Source: Rothia nasimurium (GTDB taxonomy: Bacteria; Actinomycetota; Actinomycetes; Actinomycetales; Micrococcaceae). Taken from it: 64,000 nt of DNA. The DNA lies in contig NZ_CAKMSR010000005.1 in NCBI RefSeq assembly GCF_928381705.1, positions 62,001 through 126,000 of the forward strand, read 5' to 3'. The notes below the pieces were generated by a model. It searched no databases, was not told the DNA's origin, and worked only from the letters and a program-made list of their open reading frames with translations. The translations under genes and the position numbers were made by a program. Positions 17,268 to 26,198 of this stretch are shown one piece after another (position 1 is the stretch's first letter; every line of letters starts with the position of its first letter).

Positions 17268-19544
17268 ATGAAACTCACTCATCAGACACCCCGCCGTACC
17301 CGCTCCCGCTTCCTGCTTACCGGTAGTGCAACAGCAATGATGCTCGGTGCTCTTCTGGTTGCTCCTGTCACCTCAGCAGAGAGCGCATTTGCAAATGATC
17401 CTGCCCAGAACTGCACCTTCCGAGCGTTTAACGTTGCCTCAACCCAGTACCAGGGCCTGCCCGGGCAGTACCAGCTGGGGTACTCAGCGGCAAACGATAC
17501 CCTGTGGGTTACAGGTTCCAGCGGGCGTCCACCTATCATGACCTCAACCCTTGCAAAGGTTGACCCGGCAACCATGCAAATTACCCACACTGTCGGTCTA
17601 AACACTGCCAGCTACTCACCTCGTGGTTGGGAAGGGGAAAACCCTGCTGGATTCCAGGTCGCGGGTGCCTACGGCGTTGGAGTTGATGACGTCAACGGCA
17701 CCGTGTGGGTCACCAATACCCGCACTAACAGTGTGACGGCCTTTGACCAGACCACCATGAAGCAGGTCTTTACGACCTTGGGTCTTCCTGAGGGCCAGGC
17801 CATCACAACCGCCCATCCGCGCGAAGTGCGGGCCTCGCAGGGCAAAGTCTTCATCGGAACCCAGGGGGCTATCGTCGTTCTAGATGGCGCCACCTACCAG
17901 CATCTTGCAACCATTCCCGTCAGTGACACTTCTGGCCGGGCCGCAAGCGTCATGAATTTCGCCCTGGATGATGAAGCAGGCCTAGGCTATTTCCCTGTCT
18001 TTGGCACCCCTAAGCTGGTTGTTGTCGACCTCAATACGCTTACTGTCGTCAATGAATTTGCCCTGCAGGGTAACGACGCCAGTGCAAACCTCGTCGCATC
18101 AGATGTCACCTTTGATCGCTCACTCAACGAACTCTATGTATCAAGCCAGGGATCCAAGGGCGTCAACGCAGGCGTTGGGGTCTACGATAAGACCACCGGT
18201 GCCTTCAAGAACTGGATCAATTTTGGGACCCAGGGGCTTTCCATTGACGCTGACGAAGCCCGAGACCTGGTCTATGCAACCGACCTAGCCACCGGCTCCT
18301 ACTACGTCATCGACGGGCAAACTGACCGAATTGCCAGCACCGTAACACGTACCGTCGGCGAAGGCATGGGGGCAAACGACGTTGTTGTAACCCCCCACGG
18401 TGTTATCGGTCTTGAGCGCGGAACCGCCTTTACCGGTGTGGAAGTACCTTTTACCCTTGACTACAAGACCGGCAAATACGTTACTGCCTCAACTGAAATC
18501 AAGGGCCTGCGGAATGTTGCTGCAGAGGGACAACCTGCCGACTGGCAGGAGGTTGAAGCTATACCCATCAACGCTCATGCCATGACAAAGTTCGTAGTTA
18601 CCGACAATGGCACAGTGGCAGGTCAGGCGGTTACACCGGCTGAAGCAATCAATAGTTTTGAAGGCTCCAGCGCTGATGGGGCAAAGCTGGTTGTTACAAA
18701 CGTTTCTGAAAATGGCCAGATGACCCTCACTGGAACCGGATTCACCCACCCCTCCGGTGGTGGCTCAGTATTGGGTCTTCTGTATGACGACAGGGCAACC
18801 CAGATGAAAGATGGTGAAGGCAACGTCGTTCGGACTATTGAAGCTGAAGCGCAAGGCAAATTCTCTGTCACCCTGCCTGTACCCACCGCGGAGAACTCCA
18901 ACAACGCCTGGTTGGCTGGATCAACCCATAGGGTGCGAGTTCTCACCGGTAGCCTGAAGGACGGGGACCAGCCACGAAGCATCCCCGTGGAGGTTACTGT
19001 TGCTCCGGCTCCTCAGACCACTTGTGGAGCTCCCCAAGCCACCACAGTTGCTTCAACACTGGCAGCTTTTGCCGGCTACGGAACCTTCGTAGACTCAGCT
19101 GTAGGTATTGAGCCTACCCCTGTTCCTAGCGTTGAGCCCACCCCTGTTCCTAGTGCTGAGCCCACCCCTGTTCCTAGTGCTGAGCCCACTGCTGCTCCCA
19201 GCGTTGAGCCGTCTGTTCAGCCCACCGAAGGACCTGCGGCTTCACCCAGCACAGAACCGACCGGTGCCCCCAACTCTGACCCCAGCTCTGCACCCAGCGC
19301 AGAAGCAACAGGGCAGGCTGGCAATGGTTCAGCAGGCTCACAGCAGCAGGCGGCAGGAGCTAACCAGAGTGCCAGCGGTGCAACAAGCTCTCAGGCAGGA
19401 GCAACCACCCAGCAGACAGGTAAGCAGGCCAGCGGTGGCAGTCTGGCTCAGACCGGCGCTTCGGTTGCTGCACTAGCAGGAATCGGTGCCCTTGCACTGG
19501 TTGCAGGCTGGGTGGTATTCGTCGCTCGCCGTCGCGCTTCCTAA
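17268..19544 (+). CDS. LAXTG-anchored YncE-like beta-propeller surface protein
   Basis: A 758-residue secreted protein. It has a signal peptide (1 to about 45, after RRTRSR), a YncE/SMP-30-like seven-bladed propeller region (about 50-420, repeated 'vvD..t..v..tI.v' and 'G..vDd.nG.vwVtNt'), and an Ig-like domain (about 470-600) of the type in the surface proteins at 3789-7052. A PT-rich spacer with 8-residue repeats (615-690), the sorting motif LAQTG at 726-730, a hydrophobic helix and RRRAS follow. The LAXTG form suits actinobacterial class E sortase. The ATG at 17268 has AGAGGA before it and starts a clean signal peptide; an upstream ATG at 17211 does not. Iron-dependent control is inferred from the boxes. 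Ligand unknown. Confidence 0.9.
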   Translation: MKLTHQTPRRTRSRFLLTGSATAMMLGALLVAPVTSAESAFANDPAQNCTFRAFNVASTQYQGLPGQYQLGYSAANDTLWVTGSSGRPPIMTSTLAKVDPATMQITHTVGLNTASYSPRGWEGENPAGFQVAGAYGVGVDDVNGTVWVTNTRTNSVTAFDQTTMKQVFTTLGLPEGQAITTAHPREVRASQGKVFIGTQGAIVVLDGATYQHLATIPVSDTSGRAASVMNFALDDEAGLGYFPVFGTPKLVVVDLNTLTVVNEFALQGNDASANLVASDVTFDRSLNELYVSSQGSKGVNAGVGVYDKTTGAFKNWINFGTQGLSIDADEARDLVYATDLATGSYYVIDGQTDRIASTVTRTVGEGMGANDVVVTPHGVIGLERGTAFTGVEVPFTLDYKTGKYVTASTEIKGLRNVAAEGQPADWQEVEAIPINAHAMTKFVVTDNGTVAGQAVTPAEAINSFEGSSADGAKLVVTNVSENGQMTLTGTGFTHPSGGGSVLGLLYDDRATQMKDGEGNVVRTIEAEAQGKFSVTLPVPTAENSNNAWLAGSTHRVRVLTGSLKDGDQPRSIPVEVTVAPAPQTTCGAPQATTVASTLAAFAGYGTFVDSAVGIEPTPVPSVEPTPVPSAEPTPVPSAEPTAAPSVEPSVQPTEGPAASPSTEPTGAPNSDPSSAPSAEATGQAGNGSAGSQQQAAGANQSASGATSSQAGATTQQTGKQASGGSLAQTGASVAALAGIGALALVAGWVVFVARRRAS
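19110..19205 (+). repeat. Four 24-bp tandem repeats coding a P/S/T-rich wall spacer
   Basis: Four direct repeats of 24 nt encode the unit EPTPVPS(V/A), the second and third copies being identical at the DNA level. It is an in-frame spacer between the Ig-like domain and the LAQTG anchor. Repeat number is likely to vary between strains by slippage without changing frame. Confidence 0.9.
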
Positions 19545-19597
19545 GCTGTAGCACGGTAGGCGGTACAACATCACTCAGTAGTAACTCCACACATTAG

Positions 19598-19639
19598 CTC
19601 AGGGTGGGGAGTCTCCAACGGGAGGCTCCCCACCCTGAG
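19598..19639 (+). terminator. Strong hairpin after the surface propeller gene
   Basis: A 19-bp stem (19598-19616 with 19621-19639, one G-T wobble) closes a 4-nt loop. It starts 54 nt after the stop. No T-run follows, so it may act as a factor-independent stop with low efficiency or as an mRNA 3' stabiliser. Confidence 0.7.
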
Positions 19640-19994
19640 GCATTTACGAGGTTGCAAGATGTGTTGAAAACAACGTGCTGCTAGGACTCTTTGTAGGGAA
19701 GGTCTCTTTTCTAAGTGCTGATTAACTGGTAGAGTTTTGATTCTGTGTGGTTCTCTATGCCCACACAACCACGGTTCTTACCGTGCCACAACATAATGCC
19801 GCTACCTGGCGGGGTTCGCCCGCTCACGCGGGTCTAGATGTTCGTCGGCATGATAGGAGCCCAGGCGTGTCCGCCAACTCTTCATTTCCCTTGAGAACTG
19901 AAAGAGACCGGCGCGTCAACATCCCGTAGAAATGTTCCGCAAGGCTGGCTCACAAAATACCGTGTGTCGGAACCGGCGAGACGACAGGAGAAAT
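19640..19994 (+). other. Gene-free leader of the spc ribosomal operon
   Basis: About 355 nt without a convincing gene or tRNA. It must contain the promoter and leader of the rplN operon, because a hairpin isolates it from the gene on the left. I see no -35/-10 pair I would defend. At 19809-19832 a CCCGC block (19819-19823) can pair with a GCGGG on either side (19809-19813 or 19828-19832), giving two mutually exclusive hairpins about 165 nt before rplN. The start of rplN is preceded by CAGGAG. Confidence 0.5.
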
Positions 19995-20366
19995 ATGATT
20001 CAGCAGGAGTCACGACTCAAGGTTGCTGACAACACCGGTGCGAAGGAAATCCTGACCATCCGTGTTCTCGGTGGCTCAAAGCGTCGTTACGCAGGCATTG
20101 GCGACATCATCGTCGCAACCGTCAAGGACGCAATCCCCGGCGGTACCGTAAAGAAGGGCGACGTTGTTAAGGCAGTAGTCGTCCGCACCAAGAAGGAAGT
20201 TCGTCGTCCCGACGGCTCCTACATCAAGTTCGACGAGAACTCAGCAGTAATTCTCAAGAACACCGATGGTGACCCCCGTGGCACCCGTATCTTCGGACCT
20301 GTTGGCCGCGAACTGCGCGACAAGAAGTTCATGAAGATCATTTCACTTGCTCCGGAGGTGCTCTAA
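19995..20366 (+). CDS. rplN: Ribosomal protein uL14
   Basis: Large-subunit protein that binds 23S rRNA and contacts the small subunit and L19. The 123-residue sequence begins [17 protein letters not shown] and contains '[22 protein letters not shown]', both diagnostic. The frame is open upstream to 19932, but the conserved start is the ATG at 19995 with CAGGAG before it. First gene of the spc block here; the usual upstream neighbour rpsQ is not present. Confidence 0.98.
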   Translation: MIQQESRLKVADNTGAKEILTIRVLGGSKRRYAGIGDIIVATVKDAIPGGTVKKGDVVKAVVVRTKKEVRRPDGSYIKFDENSAVILKNTDGDPRGTRIFGPVGRELRDKKFMKIISLAPEVL

Positions 20367-20369
20367 CTC

Positions 20370-20705
20370 ATGGCTAAGATCAAGTCTGGCGACCTGGTAC
20401 AGGTTATTTCAGGTGCAGATAAGGGTAAGCAGGGCAAGGTTCTGAAGGTATTCCCCAAGACCGAGCGCGTGCTGGTTGAAGGCGTCAAGATCGTCACCAA
20501 GCACAACAAGGCTAACCCCATGACCGGCGAAGCTGGCGGCATCGAAAAGGTTGAGGCACCGATTCACGTTTCAAACGTTGCAATCGTTGATCCCGAGACC
20601 AAGAAGCCGACCCGCGTTGGTTACCGCCTCGAGACCGTAGAGCGCAATGGCAAGGAACGCACTGTTCGCGTTCGCGTTGCCAAGAGCTCGGGTAAGGACA
20701 TCTAA
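20370..20705 (+). CDS. rplX: Ribosomal protein uL24
   Basis: Assembly-initiating 50S protein of 111 residues with the KOW motif '[20 protein letters not shown]' at 4-23. It starts 4 nt after rplN, with GGAGG within the end of rplN, and overlaps rplE by 1 nt. Length is usual for actinobacteria. Confidence 0.98.
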   Translation: MAKIKSGDLVQVISGADKGKQGKVLKVFPKTERVLVEGVKIVTKHNKANPMTGEAGGIEKVEAPIHVSNVAIVDPETKKPTRVGYRLETVERNGKERTVRVRVAKSSGKDI

Positions 20706-21265
20706 TGACCGAAGCAAAGATTACCCCTCGTTTCAAGACTAAGTTCAACGAAGTAGTCACCCCCGCCCTGCAGGAAGAGTTCAAGTACGAGAACGTCATG
20801 CAGGCACCGAAGATCGTAAAGGTCGTCGTTAACATGGGTGTTGGTGAAGCTGCTAAGGACGCGAAGCTCATGGATGGTGCTATCCGCGACCTCACCGCTA
20901 TCACCGGTCAGAAGCCGCTCGTTACCCGCGCGAAGAAGTCCATCGCACAGTTCAAGCTGCGTGAAGGTCAGCCCATCGGCGCACACGTCACCCTCCGTGG
21001 CGATCGCATGTGGGAATTCCTCGACCGCCTCGTCACCCTGGCACTTCCCCGTATCCGCGACTTCCGCGGCCTCTCGGACCGCCAGTTCGACGGTAACGGT
21101 AACTACACCTTCGGTCTGACCGAACAGTCCATGTTCCACGAAATCGATCAGGACTCAATCGATCGCGTACGTGGTATGGACATCACCGTAGTAACCACCG
21201 CAAAGACCGACGATGAAGGCCGTGCGCTTCTGAAGGCACTCGGCTTCCCGTTCAAGACCCAGTAA
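20705..21265 (+). CDS. rplE: Ribosomal protein uL5
   Basis: 50S protein that binds 5S rRNA and contacts the P-site tRNA region. The 186-residue protein has '[10 protein letters not shown]' near 36-45 and the conserved '[21 protein letters not shown]' block near 118-138. The next gene is rpsH, 67 nt on; the rpsN gene that usually lies between them is absent. Confidence 0.98.
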   Translation: MTEAKITPRFKTKFNEVVTPALQEEFKYENVMQAPKIVKVVVNMGVGEAAKDAKLMDGAIRDLTAITGQKPLVTRAKKSIAQFKLREGQPIGAHVTLRGDRMWEFLDRLVTLALPRIRDFRGLSDRQFDGNGNYTFGLTEQSMFHEIDQDSIDRVRGMDITVVTTAKTDDEGRALLKALGFPFKTQ

Positions 21266-21332
21266 CGACTACGTTATAGGTCCGCACCGAATCACGGTGA
21301 GGAAACCATAACGAGGAAGGGCTCAGCCCACC

Positions 21333-21731
21333 ATGACTATGACAGATCCTGTCGCAGATATGCTGACCCGTTTGCGCAACGCAAACTCAGCACATCACGA
21401 CACCGTGTCAATGCCTTACTCCAAGCTCAAGGCTCGCATCGCCGAGATCCTCAAGGCTGAAGGCTACATCGCTGACTTCAAGGAAGAGGAAGCAAAGGTC
21501 GGTAAGACCCTCACCCTCGAACTGAAGTTCGGCCCCTCACGTGAGCGCTCCATCGTAGGCGTTCGCCGCATTTCCAAGCCGGGTCTGCGTGTATACGCAA
21601 AGTCCACCAACCTGCCCCAGGTACACGGTGGCCTCGGCATCGCAATCCTGTCAACCTCTTCAGGTCTGCTCACTGACAAGCAGGCTGCGAAGAAGGGTGT
21701 TGGCGGCGAAGTCGTCGCTTACATCTGGTAG
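21333..21731 (+). CDS. rpsH: Ribosomal protein uS8
   Basis: 30S protein that binds the central domain of 16S rRNA and, in E. coli, represses the spc operon. The 132 residues begin [18 protein letters not shown] and end '[22 protein letters not shown]', both diagnostic. Preceded by GAGGAAGG. Whether it autoregulates here is unknown; the 67-nt gap upstream has room for a site. Confidence 0.98.
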   Translation: MTMTDPVADMLTRLRNANSAHHDTVSMPYSKLKARIAEILKAEGYIADFKEEEAKVGKTLTLELKFGPSRERSIVGVRRISKPGLRVYAKSTNLPQVHGGLGIAILSTSSGLLTDKQAAKKGVGGEVVAYIW

Positions 21732-21755
21732 TCGGTAGAAGAGAAAGGAAGAAGA

Positions 21756-22292
21756 ATGTCACGTATTGGACGTCTCCCCATCTCGGTTCCTGCCGGCGTT
21801 GAGGTAAAGATCGACGGCAACGTAGTTGCTGTTAAGGGTGCAAAGGGCGAGCTGACCCACGAGGTTGCTGCTCCCATCACCGTTGCACTCGAAGACGGTG
21901 TTGTCACCGTTTCCCGCCCGAACGATGAGCGTGCATCACGTTCACTGCACGGCCTGACCCGCACCCTGATTCAGAACATGATCATCGGTGTTACCGAGGG
22001 CTACTCCAAGAAGCTCGAAATCGTTGGTACCGGTTACCGCGTAACCGCTAAGGGTTCCGACCTCGAGTTCGCACTTGGCTACTCACACCCCATCACCATC
22101 GAAGCACCCGAAGGTATCACCTTCGCTGTTGAGGGCGCTAACAAGCTGACCGTTTCCGGTATCAGCAAGCAGCAGGTAGGCCAGGTAGCCGCTAACATCC
22201 GCGGTCTGCGCAAGCCCGATCCCTACAAGGGTAAGGGTGTTCGCTACGAAGGCGAGCAGATCCGTCGCAAGGTCGGAAAGGCTGGTAAGTAA
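21756..22292 (+). CDS. rplF: Ribosomal protein uL6
   Basis: 50S protein near the factor-binding site. The 178 residues begin [17 protein letters not shown] and include the 'GYSHPI' and '[16 protein letters not shown]' blocks of the two L6 repeats. RBS AAAGGAAG precedes the ATG. It is followed 2 nt later by rplR. Confidence 0.98.
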   Translation: MSRIGRLPISVPAGVEVKIDGNVVAVKGAKGELTHEVAAPITVALEDGVVTVSRPNDERASRSLHGLTRTLIQNMIIGVTEGYSKKLEIVGTGYRVTAKGSDLEFALGYSHPITIEAPEGITFAVEGANKLTVSGISKQQVGQVAANIRGLRKPDPYKGKGVRYEGEQIRRKVGKAGK

Positions 22293-22294
22293 CA

Positions 22295-22654
22295 ATGGCT
22301 GTAAAGACTAAGTCAGCACAGCGCGCACGCCGTCACGCACGCGTCCGCAAGTACGTTTCAGGCACCGCAGCACGCCCCCGCCTGTCCGTCACCCGCTCAG
22401 CTCGTCACATGTTCGTACAGGTCATCGATGACACCAAGGGCCTGACCCTGGCATCAGCTTCCACCATGGAAGCAGACCTGCGCGCAGCAGAGCTGGACAA
22501 GACCGCTAAGGCAAAGCGCGTCGGCGAACTCGTCGCCGAGCGTGCCAAGGCAGCAGGCATCGAAGCAGTTGTCTTCGACCGCGGTGGTAACAAGTACCAC
22601 GGCCGTGTCGCAGCAGTTGCAGAAGGCGCACGCGAAGGAGGTCTGGCACTCTAA
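22295..22654 (+). CDS. rplR: Ribosomal protein uL18
   Basis: 5S rRNA-binding protein, 119 residues, with '[23 protein letters not shown]' near the N-terminus and the C-terminal '[24 protein letters not shown]'. It overlaps rpsE by 1 nt (TAATG). Confidence 0.98.
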   Translation: MAVKTKSAQRARRHARVRKYVSGTAARPRLSVTRSARHMFVQVIDDTKGLTLASASTMEADLRAAELDKTAKAKRVGELVAERAKAAGIEAVVFDRGGNKYHGRVAAVAEGAREGGLAL

Positions 22655-23337
22655 TGAGCGAGCAGACTGTAAACGAAAAGGAAACTCAGGTGACTGAAGC
22701 AACCGCAGAAGCTACCGCTGAAACCTCCGAGAAGCGCGAAGCCCGCCGTAACGAGCGCGGCGAACGCCGCGGCAACCGCGGTGAGCGCCGCAACAACCGC
22801 GGCCGCGAAGAAGAGAAGGACAAGTTCATCGAGCGCGTTGTCACCATCAACCGCGTCTCCAAGGTCGTCAAGGGTGGTCGTCGCTTCAGCTTCACCGCAC
22901 TCGTCGTTGTTGGTGACGGTAATGGTATGGTTGGCGTTGGCTACGGCAAGGCGAAGGAAGTTCCCGCAGCTATCTCAAAGGGTGTTGAAGAAGCAAAGAA
23001 GAACTTCTTCCGGGTACCCCGCGTTGAAGGCCGCACCATTCCTCACCGCGTTCAGGGCGAAGCAGCAGCAGGCGTAGTTATGCTCCGCCCCGCTACCGCT
23101 GGTACCGGTGTTATCGCTGGTGGTCCCGTTCGTGCCGTACTTGAGGCAGCAGGCATCCACGATGTTCTGTCCAAGTCACTCGGTTCATCGAACCAGATTA
23201 ACATTGTCCACGCGACCATCGAAGCACTGCGTCAGCTCGAAGAGCCCGTAGCAGTTGCTGCACGCCGTGGTCTTCCCCAGGACGAGGTTATCCCCGGCTT
23301 CCTGCGTGTCGCTCAGTCTGAAAAGGCAGGTGCGTAA
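22654..23337 (+). CDS. rpsE: Ribosomal protein uS5 with charged N-terminal extension
   Basis: 30S protein important for decoding accuracy. The 227 residues comprise an N-terminal acidic stretch (1-30) and an Arg/Gly/Glu-rich stretch (30-50, repeated R-G-E-R units), then the canonical domain from '[20 protein letters not shown]' with '[20 protein letters not shown]'. The canonical part is about 165 residues; the extension is a common actinobacterial addition and probably disordered. Overlaps rpmD by 1 nt. Confidence 0.98.
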   Translation: MSEQTVNEKETQVTEATAEATAETSEKREARRNERGERRGNRGERRNNRGREEEKDKFIERVVTINRVSKVVKGGRRFSFTALVVVGDGNGMVGVGYGKAKEVPAAISKGVEEAKKNFFRVPRVEGRTIPHRVQGEAAAGVVMLRPATAGTGVIAGGPVRAVLEAAGIHDVLSKSLGSSNQINIVHATIEALRQLEEPVAVAARRGLPQDEVIPGFLRVAQSEKAGA

Positions 23338-23546
23338 TGACCGGTAAGCGTATTCAGCCCAGCGACGCAAAGCTGGAAATCACCCAGATCAAGTCCTACG
23401 TCGGTGAGAAGCAGAACATGCGCGACACCCTCCGTTCCCTGGGCCTCAAGCGCCCCGGCAACAAGGTTGTTCGCACTGCTGACCCCGTCACCTGCGGCAT
23501 GATCAACACCGTAGCTCACCTGGTTCAGGTTGAGGAGGTCAAGTAA
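23337..23546 (+). CDS. rpmD: Ribosomal protein uL30
   Basis: Small 50S protein of 69 residues, with '[23 protein letters not shown]' and '[14 protein letters not shown]'. Overlaps rpsE by one base, and rplO follows 2 nt later. Confidence 0.97.
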   Translation: MTGKRIQPSDAKLEITQIKSYVGEKQNMRDTLRSLGLKRPGNKVVRTADPVTCGMINTVAHLVQVEEVK

Positions 23547-23548
23547 AG

Positions 23549-24001
23549 ATGGCAAACAACGACGCTATCAAGATTCACGATCTGCGCCCGGCTCCGGGTG
23601 CCCACAAGGCTAAGACCCGCGTAGGCCGCGGTGAAGGCTCAAAGGGTAAGACCGCAGGTCGCGGTACCAAGGGTACCAAGGCACGTTACCAGGTTCGCGC
23701 CGGCTTCGAAGGTGGTCAGCTTCCGCTGCACATGCGCCTTCCCAAGCTGCGCGGCTTCAAGAACCCCTTCCGCACCGAGTACCAGGTTGTTAACCTGGAC
23801 CGCATCGCGGAACTGTTCCCCGAGGGCGGCGACATCACCGTTGACGCTCTGGTAGCAGCTGGCGCAGTTCGCAAGAACGAACTGGTCAAGGTTCTGGGTA
23901 CCGGCGAAATCTCAGCAGCCTACAACGTAACCGTTGACAAGGTTTCTGAGTCAGCTAAGGCCAAGATTGAGGCTGCCGGCGGTTCTGTAACCGTCAAGTA
24001 G
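23549..24001 (+). CDS. rplO: Ribosomal protein uL15
   Basis: Late-assembly 50S protein of 150 residues with '[21 protein letters not shown]' near 20-40 and '[17 protein letters not shown]'. Last ribosomal gene before a strong terminator, so secY must have its own promoter or depend on read-through. Confidence 0.98.
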   Translation: MANNDAIKIHDLRPAPGAHKAKTRVGRGEGSKGKTAGRGTKGTKARYQVRAGFEGGQLPLHMRLPKLRGFKNPFRTEYQVVNLDRIAELFPEGGDITVDALVAAGAVRKNELVKVLGTGEISAAYNVTVDKVSESAKAKIEAAGGSVTVK

Positions 24002-24046
24002 TCCCATGACGCACCGGGGTAACCCGGACGCGGCAAACTCTTGCGG

Positions 24047-24083
24047 GGTGCCCCGCTCACTTCGGTGGGCGGGGCACCTTTCT
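24047..24083 (+). terminator. Intrinsic terminator after rplO
   Basis: A 14-bp GC-rich stem (24047-24060 with 24065-24078, one wobble) around a TTCG tetraloop, followed by TTTCTTT. It separates the ribosomal part of the spc block from secY-adk. Confidence 0.88.
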
Positions 24084-24218
24084 TTACGCTCAGAGGGCCT
24101 GCGCTACCCACAAAAGACTTTTAAGCGATAGACTGGACAAGATTGTGTACTCGCCCCGTCCACCTGCCACTATCAGGTTGCCCGGGGCAACCTAATTTTT
24201 TGTCTCACAGGAGGACAT

Positions 24219-25529
24219 GTGCTGACCGCTTTCGGACGGGCTTTCAAGACGCCCGACCTGCGTAATAAGCTGCTGTTCACCCTGGGTATTATCGTGATCT
24301 ACCGCGTGGGCGTCTTTATTCCCGCCCCCGGTGTCTCCTACGGAAATGTGCAGCAGTGCCTGTCGACTGTTACCGCAAGCGGTGGCGTTTACGACATGAT
24401 TAACCTCTTTAGCGGTGGCGCGCTGCTCCAGCTATCGATTTTTGCCCTGGGCGTTATGCCTTACATTACCGCGAGCATTATTGTTCAGCTGCTTCGCGTC
24501 GTCATTCCCCGCTTTCAGCAGCTCCATGAGGAAGGTGCCCAGGGGCAGACCAAGCTGACCCAGTACACCCGTTACCTCACCATTTTGCTTGCCCTGCTGA
24601 ACGCCACCACCATTGTGTCGCTGGCTCGTTCAGGTATGCTCCTACAGGGCTGCACCCTGCCGATTATTCCCGATGACGGTATATGGAACATTCTGCTGAT
24701 TATCACCGCTTTGACCGCCGGTACCGGTGTGGTCATGTGGCTGGGTGAACAGATTACCGAAAAGGGCGTGGGCAACGGTATGTCCCTGCTGATTTTCACC
24801 TCGATCGCAGCGTCCTTTCCCTCCGCTTTTGGTTCCATTCTGCAGACCCAGGGCTGGGGCATCTTCTCCGCAGTTGTCGCGGTCGGGCTGCTAGTTATCG
24901 TTGCGGTTGTCTTCGTTGAGCAGTCTCAGCGTCGCATCCCCGTGCAGTACGCCAAGCGAATGATTGGCCGCCGCACCATTGGTGGTACCACCACCTACAT
25001 TCCTCTCAAGGTCAACATGGCCGGCGTTATCCCCATCATCTTCGCATCCTCCATGCTGATGGTGCCCGGCCTCATCGCCCAGTTCAACACCCCCTCAGAT
25101 GGCTCAGCCCCGCCCGAGTGGGTCAACTGGATCAACACCTACCTGGTCATGGGCGATCACCCGCTCTACATGATCCTCTACTTCCTGCTGATTCTGGGCT
25201 TTGCCTACTTCTACGTCTCCATCACCTTCAACACCGAAGAAGTTGCAGGCAACATGAAGAAGTACGGCGGTTTCATCCCCGGCATCCGCGCAGGCCGCCC
25301 CACCCAGGAATACCTGAGCTACGTGCTCAACCGTATTACCCTTCCCGGCGCCATCTACGTAGCCCTACTAGCGCTCCTGCCGCTGGTAGCCTTCGTCCTC
25401 TTCGGCGCCAACCAGAATTTCCCGCTCGGCGGTGCCTCACTGCTGATCGTTATCGGCGTTGGCCTTGACACCGTCAAGCAAATCGACGCCCAGCTCCAAC
25501 AACGCAACTACGAAGGACTGCTCCGATGA
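24219..25529 (+). CDS. secY: Protein translocase subunit SecY
   Basis: Core channel of the SecYEG translocon. The 436-residue protein shows ten hydrophobic helices and SecY marks such as 'DLRNKLLFTLGIIVIYRVG' at the N-terminus, 'LSIFALGVMPYITASIIVQLL' and 'GGFIPGIRAGRPT'. The GTG at 24219 has AGGAGGA upstream; an ATG two bases earlier runs into a stop after two codons. The end overlaps adk by 4 nt (ATGA). Confidence 0.98.
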   Translation: MLTAFGRAFKTPDLRNKLLFTLGIIVIYRVGVFIPAPGVSYGNVQQCLSTVTASGGVYDMINLFSGGALLQLSIFALGVMPYITASIIVQLLRVVIPRFQQLHEEGAQGQTKLTQYTRYLTILLALLNATTIVSLARSGMLLQGCTLPIIPDDGIWNILLIITALTAGTGVVMWLGEQITEKGVGNGMSLLIFTSIAASFPSAFGSILQTQGWGIFSAVVAVGLLVIVAVVFVEQSQRRIPVQYAKRMIGRRTIGGTTTYIPLKVNMAGVIPIIFASSMLMVPGLIAQFNTPSDGSAPPEWVNWINTYLVMGDHPLYMILYFLLILGFAYFYVSITFNTEEVAGNMKKYGGFIPGIRAGRPTQEYLSYVLNRITLPGAIYVALLALLPLVAFVLFGANQNFPLGGASLLIVIGVGLDTVKQIDAQLQQRNYEGLLR

Positions 25530-26089
25530 ACCGTCTGCTCATCATTGGCCCTCCCGGTGCCGGTAAAGGCACTCAGGCCGTTAAAATCGCTGAAAAGCTG
25601 AACATCCCCGCTATCTCTACCGGCGACATCTTCCGCAAGAACATCAAGGAAGAAACCGAGCTGGGCAAGGAAGCCAAGAGCTACATCGACTCAGGTAACC
25701 TGGTCCCCGACTCCGTGACCAACCGTATGGTCCGCGCCCGCCTGGCTGAAGACGATACCGCTAACGGCTTCCTGCTCGATGGCTACCCCCGCAACACCGC
25801 CCAGGTCGGCGAGCTCGACACCATCCTCGCAGACATGGGCCAGGAAATCGGTCAGGTGCTGCTGCTCGTCGCTGACAACGATGAACTGGTCGAACGTCTG
25901 CTGGGACGCGCCGCTAAGGAAGGCCGCTCAGACGACAACGAAGAGGTCATCCGCCACCGCCTCAAGGTCTACGAAGAAGAAACCGCACCTCTCGTAGCTA
26001 TCTACACCGAGCGCGGCCTCGTGACCGAAATTGACGGTCTCGGCGAGATTGACGAAGTCACCGCCCGAATCATGGACGCACTCAAGTAA
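25526..26089 (+). CDS. adk: Adenylate kinase (short, zinc-free form)
   Basis: Interconverts ATP + AMP and 2 ADP. The 187 residues have the P-loop GPPGAGKGTQ at 8-17, 'STGDIFR' for AMP binding and 'LDGYPRN'. The LID is short ('LLGRAAKEGRSDDN') without the four zinc cysteines, as usual in actinobacteria. Co-translated with secY through a 4-nt overlap. Confidence 0.98.
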   Translation: MNRLLIIGPPGAGKGTQAVKIAEKLNIPAISTGDIFRKNIKEETELGKEAKSYIDSGNLVPDSVTNRMVRARLAEDDTANGFLLDGYPRNTAQVGELDTILADMGQEIGQVLLLVADNDELVERLLGRAAKEGRSDDNEEVIRHRLKVYEEETAPLVAIYTERGLVTEIDGLGEIDEVTARIMDALK

Positions 26090-26101
26090 ACGTCCGTTCC
26101 A

Positions 26102-26137
26102 CCTGTGCCCCCGGTCATTGCGGGGGCACAGGCTTTT
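26102..26137 (+). terminator. Intrinsic terminator after adk
   Basis: An 11-12 bp G/C stem (CCTGTGCCCCC with GGGGGCACAGG) and short loop followed by CTTTT, 12 nt after the adk stop. It separates secY-adk from map. Confidence 0.85.
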
Positions 26138-26198
26138 AAAGCAGACTGGTGTAGTTTGACTCCACTACGCCTCACAAACCTAGCCAGGAAAGAGCACT

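Noticed and set aside
19110..19205. Tandem 24-bp repeats considered as a CRISPR array
   Set aside because: The repeats are contiguous with no spacers, remain in frame and encode a wall-spanning Pro/Ser spacer; no cas genes are near.
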